Below, one piece after another: positions 34,845-47,060 of a DNA stretch of 64,000 nucleotides (positions are counted from its first letter, which is position 1; every line of letters starts with the position of its first letter). The DNA is from Ephydatia muelleri (Eukaryota; Porifera; Demospongiae; Spongillida; Spongillidae), in assembly GCA_013339895.1 (NCBI GenBank), contig JABACO010000001.1, positions 11,944,348 to 12,008,347 of the forward strand, given 5' to 3'. The position numbers and the translations under genes are program-made. The notes beneath the pieces were generated by a model, which had not been told where the DNA came from, did not search any database, and was given only the letters and a program-made list of their open reading frames with translations.

Positions 34845-36045
34845 GGGGTGAGTTAGTTGAGCCACTGGAGATTGTAATATTCAAAATAAGAATTTAGATG
34901 ATCAAAGTGAAGTTCTGTTTTTATGGTTTGTGCTTTCATAATTTCTACACAATGACAATATTCCTGTTTCAGTCTTGGGTGTTTGAAAGAACAAGTATGT
35001 AGCTATATTTATGTTTAAAATGAATGATATGCTTTGCTTCCATTTTATGAAACTTTACTCTTTACTGGAACCGTTAGTAGGGTGTAAGTTGAGCAATTTT
35101 CAAAGGGGGTAAGTTGAGCGTTGCATATGGTTACACATTAGGCCTAGGCCTAGGGTTTAGGTTACATTTCAAAATGGGTTTTAAGCATAAAAGCATATGT
35201 GGTTTGCTAGCTTTATGCTGTTTTAACACATGTATAAATTAAAAGTCCACCTCTGCCTTAATTTAGGTACATGCATGTCATGTGATGTACTTCAAACGTC
35301 ATGTGATGTACTTTAAACTTCGTTACAAAGATTGCCAGGATGCCATGCATGTACAAAAGAGTTAGCAACCAAGGAGAAACCCCAGTTAGTGTTTTGGAAC
35401 GAGCTGCAGCAGCTGTTCAAGAAGAACCGGCCTTCGTTTCGCAGCAGTAAGCTTTAAGTGTGATCGTATGACTTTAAAACGATTTATTGAGTCACTTAAA
35501 GGAAGTAGTGAGCAACAAGTATTTGGCTATGCAGCAATCCCTAAGAGGCATTCTGTTTTTAGTTTTAAAATGGAAAAAGACTTGGCCAATGTTAAAGCAC
35601 TTGCCGACCAATTTCATGGCCTATCATTAGAAAAGTGTCGGGCACTAGCGTATGAATTTGCTGTAATCAACAAATTGACTATACTTAACAATTGTACTAG
35701 AGACAGAAAGGCTGGAATGGACTGGTGGAAAGGTTTCAAGGTCAGGAATGGAATAAGTTGTCAATTCGTGCGCTAGAGGCTTTGGCTTAAGGCAGCATGT
35801 GGCTCAACTGACCATGTAACTGGCACAACTGACCCACTCAGCTGGGTTAGTTGTGCCATTTGACACCTGTTGATTTTAGTAATGTCCTTTCCCTGAATTA
35901 CAACCCCAGTGTCTAATATTCCCCATGACATATACGCAAGTGATGCCCCTTTTGTATTATACTATTAACCTTTCCTTAATATCAAACCCCAGAGGCAGTA
36001 TAAACCAAAAACCAGAAATTGGCTCAACTAACCCACTCCTCTTTG
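34845..36045 (+). mobile_element. Second pogo/Tigger-like element, internally deleted
   Basis: The right end 'ggctcaactaacccactcc' (about 36021-36039) is the reverse complement, with few mismatches, of 'ggggtgagttagttgagcc' at about 34844-34862. A related copy of the motif, 'gggtgtaagttgagc', lies at 35090. Inside is an open frame (35468-35776, 102 codons; MTLKRFIESLKG ... RDRKAGMDWWKGFKVRNG) resembling the second helix-turn-helix of pogo/Jerky transposases. No DDE core is present, so it is nonautonomous. The left boundary is uncertain. Confidence 0.5.
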
Positions 36046-37820
36046 TGTAGCGCTTCAGCAATCCTCTTTCTGATATTATGCTGCATCCTAGACAAGCTTA
36101 ATATACAGCTGGTTTTTTTTCACCATTTTGCAGAACTTAACAGATCACATGCTTCCACATCTGTATACAATCATGTGTATATGAGACATGTACTAAATTG
36201 CACTTCATGACTAGAATAGAACATTGATAATCTAGCTCTGCAACTTATTTGGAATTTTCTTATTCTCTGTATTTAGGCCATCATTCATTGCTCTAAGCCA
36301 TGAGCATAGATGAAGATAATGAGGTAAGTACTTCCTGTGGCATAAGAGTTGTACAACTATGCAATTAGCCATTCTGTCATGATACATGTATATTGAAACT
36401 GTGTATAAAACAACTTACAACTGTATATATTCACATTAGGTATACACGTCTAGTATCTTTCTCAGTATTTCAGAGCCTAAGTAAGAACATGGTCTGTGCA
36501 GTATAACAGGATAGAGTGGCTGTGACAAATCTATGTAATGTGCACAGAATGATCTCTTGCTCCCAATATTTTTAGATATTATATGACATTTCCATTCATG
36601 GCTGACACAATATATGATCTCTCTGTCAAGATTAAGCACCTTCGGATGTTTTGATGTACAGTTCATTGACTAAGGACATGCTGTCATCCTGTGAAGTGTT
36701 CTAGAAACCGTATTTCCAACCCTGCACAGGACCTGCACTACAAAGTCCTGATATAATTCAGTACAGGCCCCACATATTACAATGGCACATGAAATAGTAG
36801 AAAATAAATTAGCAGACAAAATGCAACCTGCTAGGCTATTCCTCATGACATCTTACCAAATATTCTCTTGCTACCAACAATGATGCTACAGTTTATGTAA
36901 GTATTTTGTCTAACACAATTTTTAACCTTCCACAATTATTTAACCTTGTCAGGCCTTTATATTGTACAGGGACAAAATTGCCCCACAGATATATGTATAA
37001 AAACATTTCTAGCAGTCTACGCAAGTGTTCATTTCACCTGTAAAAGCGTTTTGCAGTCTGGGAGCAGCAGGATTATGACATTGTGACTAAATTGTGAAAG
37101 TATGGTATATGTCTTCGTAAACTTACAATGGGCCCTGACCCTGAGCTAATCCATGTAATTAATCACCACAAATTGGGAGGGGGGCTATTTAATACTCATG
37201 AAATGAATTTTAATTAGCCATATGTGGTTATCCATGGTAGACCTACCATGGAATTGAACATCATAATAGTAAGGGCAGTACATGCAGGAACGAAAAAATA
37301 AAACACGACATATTATTAATGATTTATTAATGCTTTGTACTGAGTGAGTGTGGGAGGGGGTTACCCCTCCCATCCCAGCCAGGTGGTAGGGGGAGTGCTG
37401 GAAGCTCCCCTGGGGTGGAGGCCCAGAAGCTCTGCAACTTTATCATTTTGAAGTCATGAACTCCTTTGAATTAGTTGTTTTACCTGATGATTTAATCAAT
37501 TTCGAGCTTTGATTTTGATAAACTATTGTAATAAATTTAAATTTTTAGTAACACAGCAAGCTTAGAGCACTACCATGCAAACATCTTGTAATTTGGTTCA
37601 AACATGCTGCTATTGACAGAGTCAGGGGTTTATCCAGGAATTTGTAATTGGGGACGAGTTATGAATGGATTGGGGTGTACTTAATTTTATTTTATAACAA
37701 GTAGGCTAGGGTAGTTTTGTGCAAGTTCGTGTGTAATAGTGAAATGGACATCAGTATGTGATATATATGCCTGTGCATTTATTTATTTATTTAGTAAATA
37801 CAAAAAAAATAATAACAAGT
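36046..37820. other. Spacer with no recognised gene
   Basis: AT-rich sequence with one dispersed-repeat copy at 37376-37450. Short open stretches lack splice or family support. Confidence 0.5.
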
Positions 37821-37823
37821 ATT

Positions 37824-40102
37824 TCAAATGCACTTAAAACATACAGCATAATCAGTGGTATAAACGACGTTCACCCAAGCTGAGCCATCGCTTATGTATG
37901 TTGTTAATAAAGGTAGCGTAATTGTTGTACTGTGATGTAGTTTCCTTTCATGGATTTGGAATGGCTGGCCCTTCAATAGAAATGAACATCGTGTCATCCA
38001 GGTTATGTGGGTTAGTTTTGTCAGATCGACAGTCATTACTCTATTCATTGACGAAAACAAATGCTCGACAACAGCGGTTGACACGGGCAACAATAGTACT
38101 CTAATTGCCACTGTATGAAGTGCAGGAAAAAGCTTTGCGTAGCTTTTGTTGGTAGCCGCTATTTGTTTTAGGTCAAGTGGTTCTTCCTGTCTCATGAAAA
38201 AGCTCCATTCATCTTCTATGTTTTTTGCACCAGATGGATCTAGCCCAATCGCTAAGCAAACCTGCATGTGAATAAAACAAGAATTATGCATGGATAAAAT
38301 TCAGTTATAAAATTAAACGTACACTGTTCCAATCAATTGCTGGATTACAATTTGAAAACTTTGGAAAAAACTCAGCAAGAGGTGCTATTGAATCGGCTAA
38401 CTGTTCTTGCATGTTATCGGCAATAGCATCCCGGTATCGAGTTGCTTGATCACGAAGACTAGCGCTGAGTAGCATTTGTTTTTTCGTGAACTGCAACTTC
38501 AACTCTCCCTCTTCGAGGTCTTTGCACAAAGCAACAGCATCTTGGAATATATTGATTGCACGGACAATTCTTATGGTTGACTTGCTCACTACCAGACTAC
38601 CAATAGCGCCCATACAACTAGCCTGCAGCACTAAGTTCAGCCTATCAAGTAGTTCAAGTATTTCTTGGATAACCAAAAGAAGGACAAGCTTTCAAACGAT
38701 AGCAAGAAAGCACAGTAGCCTTCCGCTTTAGCACTCGTTTCTCCGCTTTCAATTTGTGCTATATTCTTCATCATTGATGTTATTACCAGTCTAGCTATTT
38801 TTTTTTGCATATAGTCCCAAGAGATCATCTCAACTCGATGATATGGCTGGCTAAGCAGCTTGAGCTGCCATCACTGCCAATGGTTATCCCTGGTGACACT
38901 CGGTGGCTCAGTATACTGCGCTCCACCATTACAAAGCCATTGTTGTGGCCCCTGCCCTGCGTTTAATGCATTTGTGATGTTTAGCTGCATGCACAATCGC
39001 CAATTGTAGCTTGTGGTTTTTATACCAAATGTAGACTACATTTGGTGAAAATTCACGCAGCCGTGCTCTCCTCACACCAGTATCATATCCTGCATACGTA
39101 ATTCCACCGTCAAAGCCTACAGCACTAAGCTTAGATACGGGACCCCTACCTTTTTGAATAGGATTTGAGCTTGTTCAAGTATGGCTGCACTGTCCATTGT
39201 TTTAAGTGGCTGAAGACCAACAAATGCCTCATGAATTTCACCTGTCTCTGGTTGGAGATAGCGAATCACATGTGAAGCTCTCTCCATATGGGAATTATCT
39301 TCTGATTCGTCACAAATGCATCATATGTTGCAAAGACTGTTTGATCTTCCCATATATGCCACAACGTACATGTATCTTCTCTGCAAATGCCTCCAGTATT
39401 GAGGTAATAGCGGTACTGGAAAGGTAAGTAGCATTTGCGGGGCCAACTTTGCATCCATTGCTTGAAAACTTCGTTGCTATAGCACATCGTCGATAACATA
39501 TCTTGACAGTTAGTTGTATGAGGTATCTCGTTCTTCAGCAGCAATGTATGCAGATGCCATAACAATAGGAAAATATTTTCCACTTGCATCCGCTTCCTTG
39601 TGCTGTATCTGCTCAACAATTACTCCATTGTGGGCTGAGTTCTTGTCAACAGGGCAACAGCATCTTGATATTGCTGGCTGATTTCGTGCTTTTCAGCTTT
39701 CTGTTGCACATTGTCTATCTTCAGAATTGGTTTCTGTACCCAACTGCCTTCGGATGAAGGATGTAACAACAGCAGTCCTCTTGCATACGCATCAATGCAG
39801 AAGTGCAAAGTTAACCGCCCGTGCTTAAGATCCTTTTCAGCCACGCATATTGACTGGCAACTGGGATCAACTTTTTCTTCTTTTGCGGTTGGAAGCTGCG
39901 ATCCATGCTGTACGTCAAAATCGTTCTGTGACGGTTCAGTTGCAACTTGGTTAGGTTCAGCTGATATCATTACTGAACTACATGTACCAGCGGTCCGAGT
40001 TCCTGCATTGGATACTGTGGTGTTTCCACTAGATGCTGTGAATGCTCTTAGTAATGGGCTCTCACTAATTGGATGATTGCCTTGTTTACGTGAAGTGGAC
40101 AT
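37824..40102 (-). mobile_element. hAT-type transposase gene, decayed
   Basis: On the minus strand, from the right: MSTSRKQGNHPISESPLLRAF with a long polar leader, a degenerate zinc-finger-like region, HEISQQYQDAVALL and YSTRKRMQVENIFLLLWHL. Then come FATYDAFVTNQKIIPIW, the hAT core motif YIWYKNHKLQLAIVHAAK (like CxxHxLNL), EILELLDRLNLVLQAS, and a C-terminal dimerisation domain (LFPALHTVAIRVLLLPVSTA, VEHLFSSMNRVMTV). The order and content fit the ZMYM/KIAA1586-like branch of hAT transposases. Several stops and frame changes separate these blocks, most densely around 38.7-39.2 kb. It lies antisense inside the presumed Roc intron. Confidence 0.7.
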
Positions 40103-42522
40103 GATTTGAAGCTAATATAAATTATTAACAGAGAATGTCTTAAATGAATGGGAAAATGTATATCAGTGTCTTTACTGAGCTAGGAATAGAACGCAATTGT
40201 CACGTGCACGTATTTCTGGTAAACAATATTTTAATAATTGATTTGCGTATCGATTTGTGAGTGCATTGTAACAGGTTGTTTTTTGGGGGCAAATAACGAG
40301 CAGAATAGTAGCGGTGGAGTTGCTCGGTTTCCTGTCTATCAATACTTAGATAAAAATTTATTTAAAAAAAAAGCTTCTTATAAAAACAGGGGACGACCTG
40401 TGCAAATGTTAGGGACGAGACCTGGGGTTGGGTATATAAATCACTGAGAGCATCTGTTTATTCTTTGTGGGCGTGGAGAATCATAACGTTAGCATTTATA
40501 ACATAGTGAAACGTAAGTCTTTAACCCTCATAATACGTGCTTACTTACAGCATTGGTGGCTGGTGTGACATGTATGAGCTTCAACTATAATAAGGGTGCA
40601 AATATCTGATCAAGATGTACACTGCTCAGATGAAGAGTAGAAACTTGATGTTTCAAGAGTATTTGGAATTAAAGGCAACAGTAGCATCCTTCTAGTTGGG
40701 AAACCCACGACAGACATCTTTTTTTTTGTTCCCTGAGGTTTTCCAGCATTGATGGTTCTATAAAGCATGTCAGTGTAACAAAACGAGTGGTCTTGAGAGC
40801 TATATCGTAATGGAACCACTGCCAGTTGGATAACCAATTAGGGTAAGGCACATTTTACCATCTTTTTCTGGCCGAACTGGTGCATCGGAATGATAGCATT
40901 CGCTGGCTTGATTTGGCTGGGACATTGCCCACGACAGGTGGTTTATGTTCTGAGTCTGAAATAGGATTCATTTACAAGTCACAGTGAATTTATTAATTTA
41001 TTGATTAACAACTTGTATTCTGACTAAATCCTTTACAGCTTTGGCTGTATACGGAAATTTATGTACATCCCATATCAGCATTTCAAATATACTACGCAAA
41101 GTTTTGGGGGCATAATTCCCCCCCCTCCCCCCTTTACTACAGTCTTGAAATCGGAGAGTGTAGAACAATATTTGCCGCATGTTAATATTGGATGAGTACT
41201 AAATAAATAGACTTACTAATAGTCTCTGCTCTCTATCAGACCCTATTTCATAGCGAGCTGCGGAGAGTGTTGGCAGCCATCGGACTGCATTAAGTGACTT
41301 GCACAGGGCCACCGCTTTCAAACCTACTTGCATGTAACAATTAGGAAACCTTACAATAGTTCAATAGTTTTGTGACAACAAAGTTCACAACACACCAAGA
41401 ACTGAAATTATGACTGAATATATACTCACAATTAACTATCTGATTTGTAGTCGACATTTGTTGCAATGCCAATGATATACCAAATGTTCAAGTTGCTTGA
41501 GCAATAGACCTAGTCAAGGTATTATTGAACTTGTTGCAACAACAAAGTGAACAGCTGTCTTCTATCACCTTTACTATAATCGGGCAGAGGGTGGTGGTAT
41601 GACGTGTGGAAAGAGCAACTTTTCTACTGCGCAGAAAAAGGGCAGCATCCTTTGATCTGAAAGAATAATGAGAAATTGGGACAATTTCAATAAATTAATT
41701 CCTCCAACAACAATATGTATGGGATCCCTTTCCGCGAAAAGGGACCTAACACATGTTTTTTCAAGATTTCAAATTTTTATATTCTAGAAGTTTGAAATGT
41801 CCTCTACACATTGCTTCTTATGCACTGAGAATCGGAGTATCTGCCATAGAGTTGTAAGATTCAGAATTTTTATAAGCCATACTTTTGAACTCAAGTGTTA
41901 CATTTGTGTTGTGTGTACTGGAAATTTTATAATGTATGCACTTAGTCCCTTTTTGTGGAAATGATTCAATATGTGTGGTTAGTATCTGCGATCAAGACTT
42001 TGTGACATTTCTAAGTTGCATTGCATTATTATATCACAATTTTGGCCTTTGTGCACCTTAGGTAGCTGTATAACTCTTGCATGAATGGAGGGGGCTAACG
42101 AAGAAACAGTTTAGCTTTGGGAATTTCGAGGTTGTATCATTAATGTTAGAGTAGATCTAAGGGTTAGACTCTAATATCAATTGCTGTATGGTGTTACATA
42201 TAATTGCATTTGAATTATACATCAATTATTTTGCAAGTAGATTTAGAGCCAAATACTTAATTTGATGGGAAACTAGTATGGACAATCACCTTATTATGAT
42301 GATGGTTCAGGCCAATAAATTTTACAAGTGTAAATACAAACACTCAGTTCAATGCCAGATAATTGAAGATCCTGCCTTTAAAGATTGTGATGTATTGTTT
42401 GCATTGCTTATATAAAATTGTGTGAGGTTCATTCAAATATACAAGTTTACAGGTGTTTTAGTGGATAACCTTTTACATCTTAAGGCCTACTATTTAACAA
42501 TGTATATATAATTTTTATTCAG
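40103..42522. other. Spacer and 3' part of the Roc intron; no gene recognised
   Basis: No convincing coding sequence. A minus-strand stretch at 41.0-41.3 kb (KAVALCKSLNAVRWLP) faintly resembles the hAT block AVALCKDLEEG and may be a second hAT scrap. The interval ends at the acceptor 'tttttattcag'. Confidence 0.45.
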
Positions 42523-44105
42523 CCCCCTGTTCGAAAAAAAGCAAGAAAGTATAAGGCCATGACCGCTGGAATTGTCTCTCATTGTATTAAGAGTCCAAAA
42601 GCAAACATGACCATTTACGACTTAGCTGGACATAGAGAATATTACAGCAGTCATTCCTCCATATTGGAGCTCATCTCCAACACTACCCCCCTCAGTCTTC
42701 CTTCTGCTTGTCAATCTCATGCTAACCTTAAAGGAGATCACTGCACAATTGTATTACTGGTCTGCAATGATCGGCAATGTGTGTAGTAAGTGTCCCCAGC
42801 AGTCCTCAATCATTGTGGTAGGAAGCCATGCTGATTATATTGATGATAAGCGGTTAGAATCGTTAAATAGTGAGATAGAGCAGGTAGCCATGAATGCCAT
42901 TAAACAGCATACATTTGTACAGTTTAAAGCTCTTAATGTCACGTCATTCCATGAAAAACAACTAGACAGCTTTATGTCCTTACTGCACTGCATTATTGAT
43001 GAAGTCCGGGTCAAATGTCCTGCCATATCTTTGAGCTGCCACGTGATGTATGCCTTCTTGAATGAAAAGGTTCCTGCTGATCAAGATGCCATATCATTGT
43101 CTAATCTTCTAACCTCTTAAGGCAAGAATACCCAAAGGTTTTACCAACTGAGGCTACTGAGGTATCAGAACTATTGAGACCTTGTCTGAGAAAGGATTTA
43201 TTGTGTTCTTTGATACCAATCTTGATGAAAGCTGGATAGTCCTTCGACAAGATACATTGCTGGAAAAGGTGAATGGAGTTTTGTTTGCTCCTGCAGACTT
43301 TAATGAACACCTCCCAATAGCCAGCAATACAGGAGTAGTTCCCATTTCAGTTCTAGCACGCCGCTTCCCGAAACCAAAATACAATATTGACATGATTACT
43401 CAGTTTCTGATTCGTTTTGAGCTATGTCAACCAATCACCCTTACTAATTCCAATACAATTTCACAGGAATCTCCTTACCCCAGTTCATGTCCTGACCTGT
43501 TCTTTCCACCCCTCGTCTGTGCTTGTAGACCTGATGATGTCACCATTCTTTGTAATGCATTTCAGTGGCAGATTTGCACTATGAATATCAACCAGTCCTT
43601 CTCCCCACGTTTTCTCCATGTTCTTGTTTCAAGAATAGCTTATACGTTTCCATTGCCAACTGTGGAGCCATGTCTAGTCCCTGATTTGAAACCATATAAT
43701 CGTAGCTGCACTGTATGGAGCAGGGGAATAGGTTGGATGAGTAAGGAAGGGTTCACCACTGTCATCGAGATGAGGGAAGACTTTCAGTGCCTTCTATGTG
43801 CTGTTTCCACCAATGACAAGACGACACCATGTATGTAGACTTTATGTTGTCGATTCATAATGTTATCAAAAAGGCATGTGATGAGTTTTGTCCATCTGTT
43901 TCATGGGTGGAGATGATTACATGTCCACCTGCGGCTACTTCAGACCATGTTTGCAGCTACTGTTGAAAGTGAACTATTGAAGGAGATGTTACTCAATGGC
44001 AAGGCAACAATGGCAGATTCAACTAGAAAGAAGGTTGTGAATATTAATGATTGGAGACAAATAGAACCCCAGCTGTCCAGACTTTTTAATACTGAACCCC
44101 AACCA
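42523..44105 (+). CDS. Roc-COR exon (GTPase switch II to COR), reading frame broken
   Basis: Acceptor 'tttttattcag' (phase 0). The translation starts PPVRKKARKYKAMTAGIVS, then MTIYDLAGHREYYSSHS, the Roc G3 motif DxAG, then SSIIVVGSHADYID, the Roc G4-type motif. COR-like sequence follows: SLSNLL, EYPKVLPTEATEVSELL, EKGFIVFFDTNLDESWIVLRQ, GVVPISVLARRFPKPKYN, and a C-terminal stretch ending RRVVNI-like/NDWRQIEPQLSRLF. The likely donor is 'cag|gtttgc'. The frame changes about four times. One change is at a run of six C (42686-42691), and the next two (near 43119 and 43176) each look like a lost base; another falls between about 43830 and 43950. Otherwise the protein is well preserved, so this is either a young pseudogene or a run of sequence errors. 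Confidence 0.7.
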
Positions 44106-44437
44106 GGTTTGCACTTGTGCATGTTAACTTGATAAATGATGTGGTTATACAGTACATAATATATGGAGGTCATGTCCATTTCTTGAATTGGAGAAGGTAA
44201 TTTTAATTTAGGCTAACATGACGTTTTTAGTGTTATTTTTTGCATCCCAGTATAGTTAAAGGTGTCGTGCTGCATATCGACACTGGCAAAGAATATTTGT
44301 TTCAGCCTTACGCATCTTGCTCTCTTGCCCGCTTAATGATTGATCGTATTTTCATTATGTTGAGTGTACCAGATCATACTAGGATGGTTTGCTGCTAAGC
44401 ATTTACAAGTCGTCATTTGATTTGTATCTATTATTAG
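44106..44437 (+). other. Intron between COR and Death-domain exons
   Basis: 332 bases from 'cag|gtttgc' to 'ctattattag'. There is no coding signal. It is the only ordinary-length intron in the downstream half of the gene. Confidence 0.55.
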
Positions 44438-44756
44438 GTAATACAACAAATGCAACAGAAATTCTGTTGCATGCTGATGATCATACTGAAATTGTGAAGT
44501 CTACTAAATCTGTGATTCGTGGATGGCGGGGCCATTGGTACAGAACTTGGCTTTACTTTTGATGAGCTGGAATCCATTGTACGTGAACCTGCTCGATATG
44601 GAGATGATGACTATTATCAGGCCATGTTGAGGAGATGGTTGGACTGGGCACTACCCAACCATACTCCTCCAAACCTCCATTCTCCTACTGTCAGCTTTTC
44701 GTGCGGTGGGCAAAGAGAAACTGGCTAATGACCTTGAACAAAAGTATAGGAAATAG
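44438..44756 (+). CDS. Death-domain exon with stop codon (copy 1), frame broken
   Basis: The acceptor 'ctattattag' precedes a linker (HADDHTEIV-like) and a Death domain: GTELGFTFDELESIVREPARYG, MLRRWLDWALPNH, then AFRAVGKEKLANDLEQKYRK and TAG. The start of the domain (W-R-A-I-G) and its last helix are in different frames from the middle: one extra G in 'ggcggggcc' (about 44525-44533), and a second shift near 44690. An AATAAA lies eight bases after the stop (44764-44769). Death domains mediate homotypic assembly in apoptosis and innate signalling; here it would be the C-terminal output of the Ank-Roc-COR protein. Confidence 0.75.
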
Positions 44757-44763
44757 TTTGTAC

Positions 44764-44769
44764 AATAAA
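44764..44769 (+). promoter_or_regulatory. Polyadenylation signal AATAAA
   Basis: A canonical hexamer immediately downstream of the TAG stop of Death-domain copy 1, giving a very short 3' UTR. Confidence 0.6.
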
Positions 44770-44785
44770 ATTAGTAATTGATCTC

Positions 44786-44938
44786 TAGCCTTGGTTACAA
44801 ATGAATGTTTATACTTTGTTGTGCTTTAATGGTTATTCACTATAAACAACTCAGTAGGTTTTGTTCATAAATTAAAGTTTTATGTATTATTCTCGGTTGA
44901 TGTTATGAGTCATATTTTACAGGATGACCTGGCCTGTT
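44786..44938 (+). repeat. 3' flank of Death-domain copy 1, homologous to 45493-45552 plus 45822-45909
   Basis: 'ctagccttggttacaaatga' ... 'ggttattcacta' matches 45493-45549. The following 'ataaacaactcag' ... 'cataaattaaag' ... 'aggatgacctg' matches the right arm of the foldback from 45821 at roughly 75-80%. Confidence 0.7.
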
Positions 44939-45551
44939 TAGCTAATTTAGTGTGCAAGTAGAGAGGTGAGGAGCATTTGATGTGATGTACATGCGGGTAG
45001 AATATTAGTTTAAGTAGACCAGGTTCCAAGACTGACGCGTTCCTTTCTCAGCTTAATAGGTTCTCATCTTGAACTTTCCAGTAAAATTAAAATCTTCAAC
45101 TGAGATAATAGAAACCTAAATGATTTCATGTAGATCTTGCATAGCCAAAGTACGCAATGATTTTTTTATTCTCATGCCACAAGGCGTATAGTTATGTATC
45201 ATCATACAGATGTAGGTTTCATATTTATTAGCATTTAATCATTGCTGGTGAGGAAGTTGACCATGCTGCTGTTTCAGTAAACAGGGTGGGAGGTCATGTA
45301 TCTTGTGCCATGCAATAAATAGATGATCATTGTGAGAGCCTAGATGTATGTATCATTTATACATGTAGATCAGGCCAGACGCCTGTCACTCCAGTTGGTG
45401 CACTATGTCTCATGTCTGGTTTTACCAGAGATATACTCTGGTTTTACGTTATAGGTATTAATCATGCAGATGTTAGTCCATCCATGATTGATCTGTAGCC
45501 TTGTTACAAATGCATGTTTGTACTTTGTTGTCTTTAATGTTATTCACTAAT

Positions 45552-46091
45552 TGTTAAAAAAGCATTATTTCAAATACCAGATGGTTAGATGACAGTATTA
45601 TCAATTCAGCACAGTGTATGCTCCGAATGGTATTCCTGGGCTTATTATTAATACATTATTGGACTATAATTTGATCATGAGAAAAGGGTTTATACAAATA
45701 TTGCATTATGGTGATAATGATAACCATTGGATAACAGGTCATCTTGTTAAATATGCCTCTTAATTTTCAACTGAGCATAACATTTTTTACTTTTTAATTT
45801 ATAAACAAACTGAGTAGTTTATAAACTACTCAGTTTTTTATAAATTAAAAAGTAAAAATGTATTATGCTCAGTTGAAATTAAGAGGCATATTTAACAAGA
45901 TGACCTGTTATCCAATGGTTATCATTATCACCATAATGCAATATTTGTATAAACCCTTTTCTCATGATCAATTATAGTCCAATAATGTATTAATAATAAT
46001 GCCCAGGAATACCATTCGGAGCATACACTGTGCTGAATTGATAATACTGTCATCTAACCATCTGGTATTTGAAATAATGCTTTTTTAACAG
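45552..46091. repeat. 540-bp foldback (inverted duplication), arms about 260 bp
   Basis: The left end 'tgttaaaaaagcattatttc' pairs with the right end 'gaaataatgcttttttaaca'. Pairing continues across essentially the whole length to the centre 'tgagtagtttataaactact' at 45811-45832, with a few mismatches and one-base gaps. No open frame is present. The right arm is homologous to the gene's 3' flank at 44842-44938, so the structure arose from local sequence rather than as a typical imported MITE. Confidence 0.9.
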
Positions 46092-46335
46092 ATTTATCTT
46101 TTACTGATGGTGTTACATGTACATCGTTTGAACACCAGTTTTGACTTTGTGCATAGATAGAGCGCTCAATTGACAGCGCACCGGCTGGATTAGCATATTG
46201 CCATGCAAATTAATCACGAATATTTGAAGCAACTCAACTGTTTTTCAGCATTTTTTCAGGCTCTCAGCGATATGTTTTATTTAATTATAAAGTCAAGCAT
46301 TGTTGCCTTTGGAATACATGTATGGGAGATCTGCC

Positions 46336-46360
46336 GTGTGTGTGTGTGTGTGTGTGTGTG
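46336..46360 (+). repeat. (GT)n microsatellite
   Basis: An uninterrupted GT run of about 25 bases. Confidence 0.95.
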
Positions 46361-46504
46361 CCTCAGTATTAAACTTGGCTAATTGGTACATGGTGCTCTA
46401 TATATACATATACATTTGCTTTAACTGTGCCAACATTGACATTGTACCTGATATTCAGCGAATGAAACAACCTGAATGAATGTGTCGCATCGAGGAACTC
46501 CTGT

Positions 46505-46915
46505 TGGGCACATATGCACATACAGACACACAAAGAGCAATGCATAGGCATATCCAACAACAATCAGTGGCACACACAACATGTACACTAAACTAGCAAT
46601 GCACAGGAACACCAACCAGCAATATAAATATGCACAACTACCATCAATGCAGAGGCACACACAACCATCAATTATAGAGGCACAAACAACCATCAATGCA
46701 GAAGCACACACAACAAGCAACGCACAAACATATACAACTAAAAATCAGTGGCACACACAAGCAATGCATGCAGAGGCACACACAACTAAAAATCAGAGGC
46801 ACATGTAACAAGCAATGTCTAGGGGCACGCACAACTAGCAGACAGGCACCGAGGCACACAAAACTAGCAAAGGCACACAACACTAGCACACGGCACACAA
46901 ACCAGGCACTATAGC
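46505..46915 (+). repeat. CA-rich minisatellite with irregular ~28-34-bp units
   Basis: The core 'gaggcacacacaac' alternates with 'atcaatgcag' or 'aaaaatcagtgg' spacers about a dozen times. It leaves long open frames on both strands that are only repeat translation. Confidence 0.75.
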
Positions 46916-46929
46916 TATAGAGCTGATAT

Positions 46930-47060
46930 TTAGTGGGGGGGCCGCCTATTCTAAGGGGGGGGACACCGTATCGTAGGACTATGGGTCCGGCTCGGGACGC
47001 GTAGTCCTGTGACCTGGCCGTAGCAACCGGAAAGGTTCGGCCGGATGGAAATCCTTATCC
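46930..47060. other. GC-rich patch with a predicted hairpin
   Basis: 'aggacta' (about 46974) can pair with 'tagtcct' (about 47001), and inside the loop 'gtcc' pairs with 'ggac'. G-runs precede it. The composition is unlike the surroundings. No known RNA family is recognised. Confidence 0.3.

Larger units (their letters stand above)
31518..42522 (+). other. Long element-filled intron between P-loop and switch II exons
   Basis: About 11 kb separates the P-loop exon from the exon with the DxAG motif. Both are phase 0 on the plus strand. The interval holds a foldback element, two Tigger/pogo pieces, a hAT element and unrecognised sequence. A direct join would make the Roc domain short between P-loop and switch II, so a small missing exon may be hidden here; I could not find it. 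At 36277-36324 an AG ... GTAAGT pair exists, but no frame between them is open. Confidence 0.45.

Noticed and set aside
34620-34884. Poly-glycine minus-strand frames
   Set aside because: They are translation of the 40-base C run only.
36277-36324. Small exon between AG and GTAAGT as the missing Roc segment
   Set aside because: All three frames contain a stop within 48 bases.
46421-46914. Open frames on both strands rich in Cys/Leu or Thr/Gln
   Set aside because: They are by-products of the CA-rich minisatellite.
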